Shown: piece after piece, positions 42,224 to 50,581 of the stretch
Layout of the letters: each line of letters begins with the position of its first letter
Position numbering within the stretch: position 1 is the stretch's first letter
From: Desulfosalsimonas propionicica
GTDB lineage: Bacteria > Desulfobacterota > Desulfobacteria > Desulfobacterales > Desulfosalsimonadaceae
Assembly: GCF_013761005.1 (NCBI RefSeq)
Contig: NZ_JACDUS010000009.1
Location: forward strand, 1-64,000
Length of the DNA: 64,000 bases
Direction of reading: 5' to 3'
The notes under the pieces: model-generated
Seen by the model: the letters and a program-made list of their open reading frames with translations, nothing else
Database searches by the model: none
What the model was told of the DNA's origin: nothing
Made by a program: the position numbers and the translations under genes

Positions 42224-44101
42224 TTAAACAACCATCAAAATAAGTGTCAATCCGAACATCACGGCAAACGCCACCATCAGCTTCGGCTGAATCATGGCCC
42301 GGTGCCATCCCGCGGCCATGCGGCCGCAGAAAACAACCCAGCCGGTGATCATGGCCAGCGCCCCTTCGATCATCCGATTCTCCGCCCGCCGGGCCCCCTC
42401 GGCAATGCCGCGGTCCAGCACGCGATCTGTTATCCAGGCGTAAACATGATCCAGGTACCAGCGTCTGGCAAAAAGACGGCCCACGGGCCCGATTTTCTCA
42501 GCAAACCCCACCTGATCCGAGGCACTGCGGCCAAATTGCATCCACGCAGCAAAAATGCCTGCAACCGCCAGAACCGGAGAGGCGATATGGGCCCAAAAAG
42601 CCGTGTGACCGTCTTTGGCATGTCCGCTGTGGATACTGATAAAATCCTGAAAGCCTTGTGCAAAAAACCCCGCCGCCAGGGTAATCACAGCCAGGATCAC
42701 CAGCACCGCATACATGGCCGCATTGGCGGGCACGGACCCGTGCCGGTCGCCGGGCCCCCCGGTAGCTGCGCTGCGGGGAAACAGAATGATAAAAATCAGG
42801 CGAAACGTATAATATGCGGTCAAAAATACCCCGGCAAGCCCGCAAAACAGCCATACGGGATTGTCTGCGGCCGCCAGTGCGCCCATGATCGCCTCTTTGC
42901 TGAAAAAACCGGAAAAGGGCCATATTCCGGCAAGCGCCAGGGCGCCGGCTGTCATGCAGATCATGGCCGTTTTCATGCGGCGTCCGCCGGCCCGGGCAAT
43001 GACAAACATATCGTTTGTCTCATGGACATGGATCAAAACCCCGGCACATAAAAACAAAAGCGCCTTGAACCCGGCATGGGTGGTGAGGTGAAATATCCCG
43101 GCCGCATAACCGCCAGCGCCAAGGGCCATGATCATGAAACCGAGCTGACTGATGGTGGAATAAGCCCACACCTGCTTGATATCCCGGCTCACCATTGCCA
43201 TGGTGGCTGAAAGCAGCATGCTGACAGTACCCACTGCCATGCACACGGTCATGGCCGTATCGGATTGGCTGAAAAACGGAAACAGCCGGCCCAGCAGAAA
43301 AACCCCGGCGGCAACCATTGTGGCGGAATGAAGCAGGGCACTGACCGGCGTGGGCCCCTCCATGGCATCGGGCAGCCAGGTCATGAGCGGAAACTGGGCG
43401 CTTTTGCCGATAATGCCCCCGAATACCAGCAGCGCGGATGCGGTTGTCATGGCGCTGGAAAGCCCGTGGGCGCCGCTGTTTAACTCAAAGATATGCAATG
43501 TCCCCCCCGAGACCAAAAGAATCAGCCAGCCCCAGAAAAACAGGGTATCGCCGGCCCGGGTCATGATAAACGCCTTTTTTCCCGCCCGGGTGGCGGAAAA
43601 CTTTTCATACCAGAAACCAATGAGCAGATAAGACGAAAGGCCCACCAGTTCCCAGAATATAAAGATTTGGAGGATATTGGGGGCGAGCACCAAACCGGCC
43701 ATGGCCCAGGCAAACAGGGACATGAACCCAAAATACCGCCCATAGCCGGGATCACCGGCCATGTAGCCAAGGGAATAAACCTGGACCAGAAACGCAATAC
43801 AGGTCACAATCACCAGCATGACAAGGCTCAAAGAATCGAGCAGCACCCCAACGGCAATCTCAAAATCCCCGGAGGCCATCCATGTCACAGAAGATTGCAG
43901 GGGCGCATCCATGCCCAAATGGCGGACCAAAAGACAAACCGCGCAGATCAGGGATACGGCTGCAGCGGCCACGGAAGTCCCGGCCGCAACCCCGGGCAGG
44001 CGCCGGAGAAACACCAGGATGACCCCGAAGGCCGCCAGGGGCACCACGGCTGCGGCCCAGGCCAGGTAGAGCGAAATTTCGGGTACGGGTTGGAAAAGCA
44101 T
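42224..44101 (-). CDS. nuoL: NADH-quinone oxidoreductase subunit L
   Basis: Largest antiporter-like subunit of complex I, with the lateral helix that clamps the membrane arm. It has 625 residues and about 15-16 membrane segments. SYLLIGFWYEK, PLMTWLPDAMEGPTPVSALL (HSAT follows) and SRDIKQVWAYSTISQLG are signature regions. The ATG at 44101 lacks a good ribosome binding site, and the 24-base gap to nuoK is AT-rich. Confidence 0.95.
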   Translation of the reverse strand: MLFQPVPEISLYLAWAAAVVPLAAFGVILVFLRRLPGVAAGTSVAAAAVSLICAVCLLVRHLGMDAPLQSSVTWMASGDFEIAVGVLLDSLSLVMLVIVTCIAFLVQVYSLGYMAGDPGYGRYFGFMSLFAWAMAGLVLAPNILQIFIFWELVGLSSYLLIGFWYEKFSATRAGKKAFIMTRAGDTLFFWGWLILLVSGGTLHIFELNSGAHGLSSAMTTASALLVFGGIIGKSAQFPLMTWLPDAMEGPTPVSALLHSATMVAAGVFLLGRLFPFFSQSDTAMTVCMAVGTVSMLLSATMAMVSRDIKQVWAYSTISQLGFMIMALGAGGYAAGIFHLTTHAGFKALLFLCAGVLIHVHETNDMFVIARAGGRRMKTAMICMTAGALALAGIWPFSGFFSKEAIMGALAAADNPVWLFCGLAGVFLTAYYTFRLIFIILFPRSAATGGPGDRHGSVPANAAMYAVLVILAVITLAAGFFAQGFQDFISIHSGHAKDGHTAFWAHIASPVLAVAGIFAAWMQFGRSASDQVGFAEKIGPVGRLFARRWYLDHVYAWITDRVLDRGIAEGARRAENRMIEGALAMITGWVVFCGRMAAGWHRAMIQPKLMVAFAVMFGLTLILMVV

Positions 44102-44125
44102 GATGAAAATTTTAAGTTTTAAGTG

Positions 44126-44476
44126 TTAAGCGTTCGGAAGCAGTTCACCGGTTTCTTTCGGATCCGGGACACACGGGCTGTCTTTCATGCATTGCGGATC
44201 AATGCTGTTTCGCTGCCGGTATATGCAAACCACCATGGCCAGGCCCACTGACACCTCGGCTGCGGCCACGGCCACGATAAAAAGCGCCATGACCTGACCT
44301 TCGATCTGGCCAAACTGCAGCCCTGCGCCCACAAACACAATGGCAGCAGCATTTAACATGATCTCCAGTCCCACAATGATCATGATCAGATTCCTGCGGG
44401 TCAAAGTGCAGATCATCCCCATCAGAAACACAATGGCCCCAAGCAGCATGACATGGGTGTAGGGTACAATCATCAC
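44126..44476 (-). CDS. nuoK: NADH-quinone oxidoreductase subunit K
   Basis: Small membrane subunit of complex I with three helices and conserved Glu residues in GLEIMLNAAAIVFV and in AAAEVSVGLAMVV. The 116 residues exceed the usual about 100 by a short polar C-terminal tail (DPKETGELLPNA). The start overlaps the nuoJ stop (ATGA). Confidence 0.94.
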   Translation of the reverse strand: MMIVPYTHVMLLGAIVFLMGMICTLTRRNLIMIIVGLEIMLNAAAIVFVGAGLQFGQIEGQVMALFIVAVAAAEVSVGLAMVVCIYRQRNSIDPQCMKDSPCVPDPKETGELLPNA

Positions 44477-45006
44477 GGCTCCTTGTTTCCGGATTTTTTC
44501 CGTCTTCCCGCCCTGCCCAGGTGAAGGGCCCCGATCAGGGCCACCAGGAGCAGAAGCGATATCATCTCCACTGCCAGCCAGTGCCGGTCAAACAAATAAA
44601 ACCCGAACGCAGCGGGCGACGCCGCTGCCGCAGCCATTGGTCTGCCGGTTTCAGGACCGGAAGAAAACGCGACCAGCAACGCAGCGGCAACATATATCCC
44701 GCAGACCCCAAAGGCCGCCAGAAAGTGACCTGCCGGAAAGGGCCGATCCGGTCCCGGAGCCATTCGGATCATCATGACAATGAAGAGAAAAAGCACCATA
44801 ATGGCCCCGGCATATAGGATCACCTGAAAAATCCCCACAAGCGGCGCGCCCAGCAGATAAAACAGCAGGGCTGTTGCAATAAACGACACCACCAAGTAAA
44901 GCACCGCATGAACCATGTGCTTTCTGGTGATCGCCAGGCCAGCAGAGGCGATGATCAGCGCGGCAATGATATAGAAAAACACGGCGTAAACAGTCATATC
45001 CCTCAC
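44473..45006 (-). CDS. nuoJ: NADH-quinone oxidoreductase subunit J
   Basis: Membrane subunit of complex I with five hydrophobic segments, 177 residues. The family helix with the pi-bulge region is seen in VIVYAGAIMVLFLFIVMM-like sequence (here VILYAGAIMVLFLFIVMM). It ends with a basic Arg/Lys tail. The start overlaps the nuoI stop by four bases. Confidence 0.94.
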   Translation of the reverse strand: MRDMTVYAVFFYIIAALIIASAGLAITRKHMVHAVLYLVVSFIATALLFYLLGAPLVGIFQVILYAGAIMVLFLFIVMMIRMAPGPDRPFPAGHFLAAFGVCGIYVAAALLVAFSSGPETGRPMAAAAASPAAFGFYLFDRHWLAVEMISLLLLVALIGALHLGRAGRRKKSGNKEP

Positions 45007-45539
45007 GGCATGTTGGTTCTCACATTGACCGGCGGCGACTCGTTTACGTGCCCGCCCTTTGGGCGAATCGCGTCGGCCACACCGGCATGATCGTAGAAAT
45101 TGTAATTTTGGTCCTTTCCGCAGTGGTCCACCTGGAGATCGTGCTTTTCAGCAACCATCTTCAGAATGTCCCGGTCTGCGTGTTCAAAAGACGGGGTGAG
45201 CTGGATGGCCGCGGTGGGACAGGCCTCCTCGCAGAGCCCGCAGTATATGCACCTGCCGAAATTGATCCGGAACCATGCCGCATACCGCCGACCTTCCGGG
45301 TTTTCGGCCGCCTGCATGGAAATGCAGTCCACCGGACATGCAGCCGAGCAAAGATAGCAGGCCACACAGCGCTCCCTGCCGTCCGGATCAGCGGTTAAAA
45401 TGATGCGCGCCCTGGATCGGGCCGGCAGGGGGCGCTTGTACTCGGGATACAGCTCCGTGGCCGGTCCCCGGAAAACGTGTTTCAATGTGGTGTAAAAACC
45501 CGTGCAAAGCGAATGCACGATCAGGAACAATTCCTTCAT
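45003..45539 (-). CDS. nuoI: NADH-quinone oxidoreductase subunit I
   Basis: Hydrophilic-arm subunit carrying clusters N6a and N6b that pass electrons towards NuoB. It has 178 residues. Two ferredoxin motifs are complete: CVACYLCSAACPVDCI and CIYCGLCEEACPTAAI. The start overlaps the nuoH stop (ATGA). Confidence 0.96.
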   Translation of the reverse strand: MKELFLIVHSLCTGFYTTLKHVFRGPATELYPEYKRPLPARSRARIILTADPDGRERCVACYLCSAACPVDCISMQAAENPEGRRYAAWFRINFGRCIYCGLCEEACPTAAIQLTPSFEHADRDILKMVAEKHDLQVDHCGKDQNYNFYDHAGVADAIRPKGGHVNESPPVNVRTNMP

Positions 45540-46525
45540 ATGCCCACCATCACAAACCCGGTAATCACGATATTGATCAGGGCCGCAGGGATCAGAAACT
45601 TCCAGCCCAGGCCCATGAGCTGATCATAACGGAACCTGGGCAAAGTGGCCCGGATCCAGATCATGGCGGTTACCACCAGAACAATTTTTACAAGCAGCCA
45701 CAGGGGAGCGGGCAAAAACGGCCCGCGCCAGCCCCCGAGGAAAAACACCGCTGTAAGGGCACCAAGAACCTGCATCTGCACATATTCCCCCAGAAAAAAC
45801 ATCCCAAAGCGCATGCCGCTGTATTCCGTGTGATACCCCGAGCCGAGCTCGGCCTCTGCCTCGGGCAGATCAAAGGGAATGCGCTTGCTTTCGGCCATGG
45901 CAGAGAGAAAAAATATGACAAAGGCCAGGGGCTGAACCAGGATAAACGGCCTGCCCGCCTGGGCGTCTACGATATCGACCAGGCTCAGAGAGCCCGCCAG
46001 CATGACCACCGGGACAATGGAAAGCCCCAGGGCCAGTTCGTAGCTGATCATCTGGGCCGCGCCGCGGATGCTGCCGAGCATGGCATACTTGGAATCCGAG
46101 GCCCATCCACCCAGCACCACCCCGTAAACACTCAAAGAAGCCATGGCAAAAACATAGAGCAGCCCCACATTCATGTCCGTGACCACCATGGGAATCTTTC
46201 TGCCGCCAAGGTGTAAGTCCGGACCCATGGGCACCACCGCAAAGGTGAGCAGGGCCGTGGCGGCAACAACAGCCGGGGCGAACAAAAAAATCCTGCGGTG
46301 GGCCCCCTGGGGTATGACATCTTCTTTTGTCAAAAGCTTGATGCCGTCGGAAACAGGCTGGAGCAGGCCGAAAATCCCGGCACGATTGGGCCCGATGCGG
46401 GCCTGGAAGCGGCCCAGCAGCTTGCGCTCCAAAAGCACCAGGTAAGCGGCCAGCAAAAGAACGCCGGTTAAAATCACCGCGACCTTAATCATTAAAACGG
46501 CATATCCTGTCAGCCAAAGTCCCAT
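45536..46525 (-). CDS. nuoH: NADH-quinone oxidoreductase subunit H
   Basis: Membrane subunit that forms much of the quinone tunnel between the two arms. It has 329 residues and about eight membrane segments. LLERKLLGRFQARIGPNRAG and the loop AESKRIPFDLPEAEAELGSG with its acidic cluster are signatures. It lies 79 bases after nuoG. Confidence 0.96.
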   Translation of the reverse strand: MGLWLTGYAVLMIKVAVILTGVLLLAAYLVLLERKLLGRFQARIGPNRAGIFGLLQPVSDGIKLLTKEDVIPQGAHRRIFLFAPAVVAATALLTFAVVPMGPDLHLGGRKIPMVVTDMNVGLLYVFAMASLSVYGVVLGGWASDSKYAMLGSIRGAAQMISYELALGLSIVPVVMLAGSLSLVDIVDAQAGRPFILVQPLAFVIFFLSAMAESKRIPFDLPEAEAELGSGYHTEYSGMRFGMFFLGEYVQMQVLGALTAVFFLGGWRGPFLPAPLWLLVKIVLVVTAMIWIRATLPRFRYDQLMGLGWKFLIPAALINIVITGFVMVGI

Positions 46526-46604
46526 TGCTGCTGCCTTGTGTTTATTGTTCCCAAACCGCCCGGCCCTATTTTTGCCGCCGCGGGCCGGCCGGATTTTTTC
46601 GCCG

Positions 46605-48650
46605 TTACTGCAGAGGAAAAATCCGCACGCCTTGTGCTGCCATGGTTTTGACCGACCCTGTCACCGGATAGGTTTTTGTCATCCACTCGATCATTTCCCC
46701 GGGGCCGGCCGGCGGATCCAGACCCGCAATCTGCCAGGCTGCCTGCCAGGCACTGGGCATATCACCTCCGGCAATGCCCGGGCCGATAACCCTTGGGGGA
46801 TGGCCGCCTGCCCCGGTTATGCGCACGGGCGTGCCCCCGGCATGGGCGGGGGGTGACCATTGGGCCCTTGCTTCCTGGTTGACATAGATTCCCCCGGATT
46901 CATAGACGCTTGACACCGGGATGACAATATCTGCCCGGGAAACGAGTTCAGTGGCCATGCAGTCGGCTGCACACAAAAATTCCAGGCCGTTGAGCGCGCG
47001 CTCCAGACGATCCCGGTCTGTGCAATTTTGCCAGAGATCGCTTTCTACGGCCACCAGCGCCTTGATTTCACCGGATTCCATGGCATGGATGAGTTCATCC
47101 GGGGGTTTCACCCGGTGATCCAGCAAAATCCCGCCAAAGGTGTTGGCCCCGGGCAGGGTGTAAAACAGGCGCGCGTCCTTTTTGTTTTTGCGCAATCGTT
47201 TGACAAGGCCGGCTGCGGCCAAAGCCGTGCCTTGATCAACAATAGCAGTGCCGCAAAGGATCACCGGAAAGCGGCTGTGCCGGACCTGATCCTGGATTGC
47301 CGCCATTTTGCCGGCATGGTTGCCGGCATTGCCGCCAATTTCGTTTTCCGGCTCAATACCGGACAACAAATCAACGATTTCATCATGTGCGGCCACAACC
47401 TGCTGGAATTCAAACGGCCACTCAAGGTCTCTGGGATCAATGGCTGCAACTCCTGCCCCTGCCCGCCATGCCTGGCGCATGGCCAGGGCGAGCATGGGGG
47501 CCTCGTCCAAAGCATCTGTGCCCACAGCCAGAATCATGTCCGCGGATTCAACAGCTTTCATGGATATGACATTTTCCGGGCTCAGACCGAAAACCGCGAC
47601 CGGCGCCGCCGGGGCGGCTGCCAGATCATCGAAAAAAAACCCGCGCCAGGACCGGCTCCTGCACAAATCCATCCATGCAGCCAGGGTTTCCAGGCTGCTG
47701 CGCCCGGAGCCGGCAACCGCAATGGCACCGGCGCCGTATTGCTCCGCCAGACGATCGAGCCACCCGGCCGCAGCAGCAGCGGCTTTTTGCGGGGGAGTTG
47801 CTTTTGTCTCCACCCGGCCCTGCCTGGGCCGGTTTTCCGAGTTGACCCAGAAAAACCCGTATCGTCCGCGATCACAGATAAAGGCGCCGTTGACCGACTG
47901 GCTGAAAGCCGCCTCCAGACGAACAATCTGCCTGTACCTGGCCGAAACCGTGATGCTGCAGCCCAGACTGCAGGTGGTACACACGCCGGTGGTCCGCTCA
48001 AAATCCCATCTGCGGCCGGTGTAGCGCGACGGCTTGTCCGTGTAGACACCTGTGGGGCACAGATCGATGAGGTTTCCGGAAAACGGGTTTTCAAGCACGC
48101 CGTCTTTGTAACGCCCAAAATAAATCCGCTGGGCAATGCCCATGACCCCGAGGTCTGTATATCCGCAATATTCCTGGTAAAACCGGGAGCAGCGGTAGCA
48201 CTGGATGCATCGGTTTTCCTCGTGGCGGATCAGCGGCCCGAGATACTGGTCTGCATATGTCCGTTTTTTGCCGGCAAACCTGCGGATGCCGTGGCCGCCG
48301 GCCACGGTGAGGTCCTGGAGCAGACAGTGGCCGCCTTCGTCGCAAACCGGGCAGTCATGCGGGTGGTTCATCATCATCCACTCAATGACATGCCTTCTGA
48401 AATCCACGGCCTCGGCATCGTCTGTGGAGACCACCATGCCGTCTTCAGCCTCTACCATGCAGCTCATCTGTATGCCCTCAACGGGTCCGTCTATGAATTT
48501 CACCGCACATACCCGGCAGGCGCCCACCGCACCGAGTTCGGCGAAATAGCAAAACCGCGGGATATAGATACCGGCGCTTTCGGCGGCATCAATGACCCGG
48601 GTGCCTTTGGCAACCCTGATCTTTTTGTTGTCAATGATGAGATTCGGCAT
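46605..48650 (-). CDS. nuoG: NADH-quinone oxidoreductase subunit G
   Basis: Large iron-sulphur subunit of complex I, 681 residues. The N-terminal 2Fe-2S domain has C34, C45 and C48 (FCYFAELGAVGACRVC) and a fourth Cys soon after. The His/Cys-ligated cluster is in HPHDCPVCDEGGHC, and CIQCYRCSRFYQEYC continues the chain. A further CxxCxxxC-27-C set (CTTCSLGC ... FICDRGRYG) matches the off-path N7 cluster kept in only some bacteria. The rest is a molybdopterin-like domain. Its first 20 bases overlap nuoF. Confidence 0.95.
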   Translation of the reverse strand: MPNLIIDNKKIRVAKGTRVIDAAESAGIYIPRFCYFAELGAVGACRVCAVKFIDGPVEGIQMSCMVEAEDGMVVSTDDAEAVDFRRHVIEWMMMNHPHDCPVCDEGGHCLLQDLTVAGGHGIRRFAGKKRTYADQYLGPLIRHEENRCIQCYRCSRFYQEYCGYTDLGVMGIAQRIYFGRYKDGVLENPFSGNLIDLCPTGVYTDKPSRYTGRRWDFERTTGVCTTCSLGCSITVSARYRQIVRLEAAFSQSVNGAFICDRGRYGFFWVNSENRPRQGRVETKATPPQKAAAAAAGWLDRLAEQYGAGAIAVAGSGRSSLETLAAWMDLCRSRSWRGFFFDDLAAAPAAPVAVFGLSPENVISMKAVESADMILAVGTDALDEAPMLALAMRQAWRAGAGVAAIDPRDLEWPFEFQQVVAAHDEIVDLLSGIEPENEIGGNAGNHAGKMAAIQDQVRHSRFPVILCGTAIVDQGTALAAAGLVKRLRKNKKDARLFYTLPGANTFGGILLDHRVKPPDELIHAMESGEIKALVAVESDLWQNCTDRDRLERALNGLEFLCAADCMATELVSRADIVIPVSSVYESGGIYVNQEARAQWSPPAHAGGTPVRITGAGGHPPRVIGPGIAGGDMPSAWQAAWQIAGLDPPAGPGEMIEWMTKTYPVTGSVKTMAAQGVRIFPLQ

Positions 48651-49941
48651 AATTTTCGTCTGATTGCCTGTTTTTAAACGGGCATCCCTGATTTTCGATA
48701 TGGGCCGTGACCTCTGCGTGAAAATCCTCGATCAGGGCCTGAACCGGGGCCACGGCTCCTGGGGCAAACGCACAAAAGGAATATTTCATGTGCCCGCACA
48801 TTTTCCGTATCATTTCAATGTATTCAGCCCTGCCCTGCCCGGCCTCGATGCGGTTTAGCAAATCCAGGATATAGGGCAGCCCTTCCCGGCAGGGCGTGCA
48901 CCAGCCGCAGGACTCTCTGACAAAAAACGTCATCAGGTTGGCGGCCACCTGCACCAGGCAGGTCTTGTGATCAAAAACCATGATCGCTCCGGTGCCCAGC
49001 CGATAGCCGTTTTCTTCCATTTCGCTGTAATCGAGCCGAAGGTGATACATGGATCCGGGCATAAGCCGCGTGGAAGCCCCGCCCGGCATGCACGCCTTAA
49101 ACCTTGAGCCCGGTATCATGCCGCCGGCATATTTTTCAATGAGCTCCGAGAGCCGGATACCCATGGGCAGTTCAAAACAGCCGGGATGATTGACCCTGCC
49201 GCTGACGGAAAACACCTTGGTGCCGGCCCCGCTTTCGGTCAGGGCCAGGGATCTGAACCATGGGGCCCCGTTGGAAATGACATGGGGCACACAGCACAGG
49301 GTTTCAACATTTTGCACCTCGGTGGGCAGCTGCCACAGCCCGCTGGTAGTGGGATAAGGCGGCGGCCGCCGGGGGTTGGCCCGTTTTCCCTCCAGGGCGT
49401 TGATCACCGCAGTGCCCTCCCCGCAGATATACCGGCCGGCACTGCGGTGGACAATCAGCTCACAGTCGTTGTTGGAGCCGAGAATGTTTTTGCCGGCAAG
49501 CCCGGCATCCCGGGCGACCTGAATCTCGCGTTCCAGAATCCGGGCGGCGTTTTCGTATTCCCGCCGGATGAAAATCACGGCGATTTCGGCCGCAATCGCC
49601 CGGGCGGCCAGGACAATGCCTTCAATGAGCTGGTGGGGATCGGCATGGATCAACACCCGGTCCTTGAAAGTGCCCGGTTCCATTTCATCGGCATTGCACA
49701 CCAGATATCTCGGGTGCGGGGCATTTTCAGGCACGGTTTCCATTTTTTTTCCAATGGGAAACCCGGCACCGCCGCGGCCCAGAAGCCGGGCTTCAAGCAA
49801 AATCTCGCGAATTTCGCCGGGTGATGGATCATTTTTGACAAATGCGTTTTCCAGCGCCTGATACCCTCCGCTTTTCCGGTATTCGTCAATTGTGGCGATC
49901 CGGCCGGATTTTCGGTTTTTCAGCAGTACCCGGGGATGCAT
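48631..49941 (-). CDS. nuoF: NADH-quinone oxidoreductase subunit F
   Basis: NADH-oxidising flavin subunit, 436 residues. The NADH/FMN region has GRGGAGFPIGKKME and YICGEGTAVINALEGKRA, and the C-terminal 4Fe-4S cluster N3 uses ESCGWCTPCREG plus a later Cys (SFCAF). Its presence with nuoE and nuoG means this complex I can oxidise NADH directly. It abuts nuoE without a gap. Confidence 0.97.
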   Translation of the reverse strand: MHPRVLLKNRKSGRIATIDEYRKSGGYQALENAFVKNDPSPGEIREILLEARLLGRGGAGFPIGKKMETVPENAPHPRYLVCNADEMEPGTFKDRVLIHADPHQLIEGIVLAARAIAAEIAVIFIRREYENAARILEREIQVARDAGLAGKNILGSNNDCELIVHRSAGRYICGEGTAVINALEGKRANPRRPPPYPTTSGLWQLPTEVQNVETLCCVPHVISNGAPWFRSLALTESGAGTKVFSVSGRVNHPGCFELPMGIRLSELIEKYAGGMIPGSRFKACMPGGASTRLMPGSMYHLRLDYSEMEENGYRLGTGAIMVFDHKTCLVQVAANLMTFFVRESCGWCTPCREGLPYILDLLNRIEAGQGRAEYIEMIRKMCGHMKYSFCAFAPGAVAPVQALIEDFHAEVTAHIENQGCPFKNRQSDENYAESHH

Positions 49942-50418
49942 TTATTTTTCCCGCCTGAGGTCTTCGATGATTTGATCAAATTTTTCCGCGGTCAGATGAC
50001 CATACACCCTCTGATTGATCATCAGCGCCGGGGCCAGATCGCAATAGCCCAGACAGCAAACCGGAAGCAAAGTAAACATGCCATCATCGGTGGTCTGGCC
50101 CATTTGGATGCCGAGTTTTTCCTGCATGTGCTCCACAAAGGACGCATAACCTTCGCTCATCCAGCAAATCACACTGTCGCAGACGTGGATGACGTGTTTT
50201 CCAACCGGCTGTCTGTAGATGTAGTTGTAAAAAGTTGCCAGTTCCTCGATTTCCAAAGGATTCATCTTTAAAAGCCGTGCGGTCTGCTCCAGGGCTTCGT
50301 CTGAAAACCAGCCGTAGAACTGCTGCACCTCGAGCATCACGTCAATGATGATTTCCCTGGGGCGCCCGGCCCGGCGCAGCCGTTTTTCCACTTCATTGAT
50401 GTAAGTTTCAGGCAGCAT
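49942..50418 (-). CDS. nuoE: NADH-quinone oxidoreductase subunit E
   Basis: Thioredoxin-like 2Fe-2S subunit, about 158 residues, holding cluster N1a. The four Cys ligands fall in VCDSVICW and PVCCLGYCDLAP. I chose ATG 50418; the frame is open to 50496, but that part lies in the palindromic element upstream. The ribosome binding site is weak (AGGGTG, 13 bases away). Confidence 0.93.
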   Translation of the reverse strand: MLPETYINEVEKRLRRAGRPREIIIDVMLEVQQFYGWFSDEALEQTARLLKMNPLEIEELATFYNYIYRQPVGKHVIHVCDSVICWMSEGYASFVEHMQEKLGIQMGQTTDDGMFTLLPVCCLGYCDLAPALMINQRVYGHLTAEKFDQIIEDLRREK

Positions 50419-50451
50419 TTGTTTTTGATGGCACCCTAAAAAGTCTGATTT

Positions 50452-50577
50452 CAGATGGCGGATAAAAGTGCAAGCCCAAGGCTTGCGCAATTTCAAAGAA
50501 TGCAGCGTACTTTTCCGTACGTGAAATTCTGAGAAATTGCACGTAACACCGATATTGGACTTTTACGGCGCCATCTG
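50452..50577. repeat. Imperfect palindromic element between nuoBCD and nuoE
   Basis: About 126 bases flanked by imperfect inverted ends: CAGATGGCGGATAAAAGT on the left and, read backwards, CAGATGGCGCCGTAAAAGT on the right. Inside are a perfect hairpin GCAAGCC-caa-GGCTTGC, an inner pair GCAATTTC/GAAATTGC and a central GTAC/GTAC arm. The whole could fold into a long hairpin, like a REP or a miniature inverted-repeat element. It interrupts an otherwise tight operon and encodes no protein. Copies elsewhere cannot be seen in this window. Confidence 0.7.
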
Positions 50578-50581
50578 TCTT

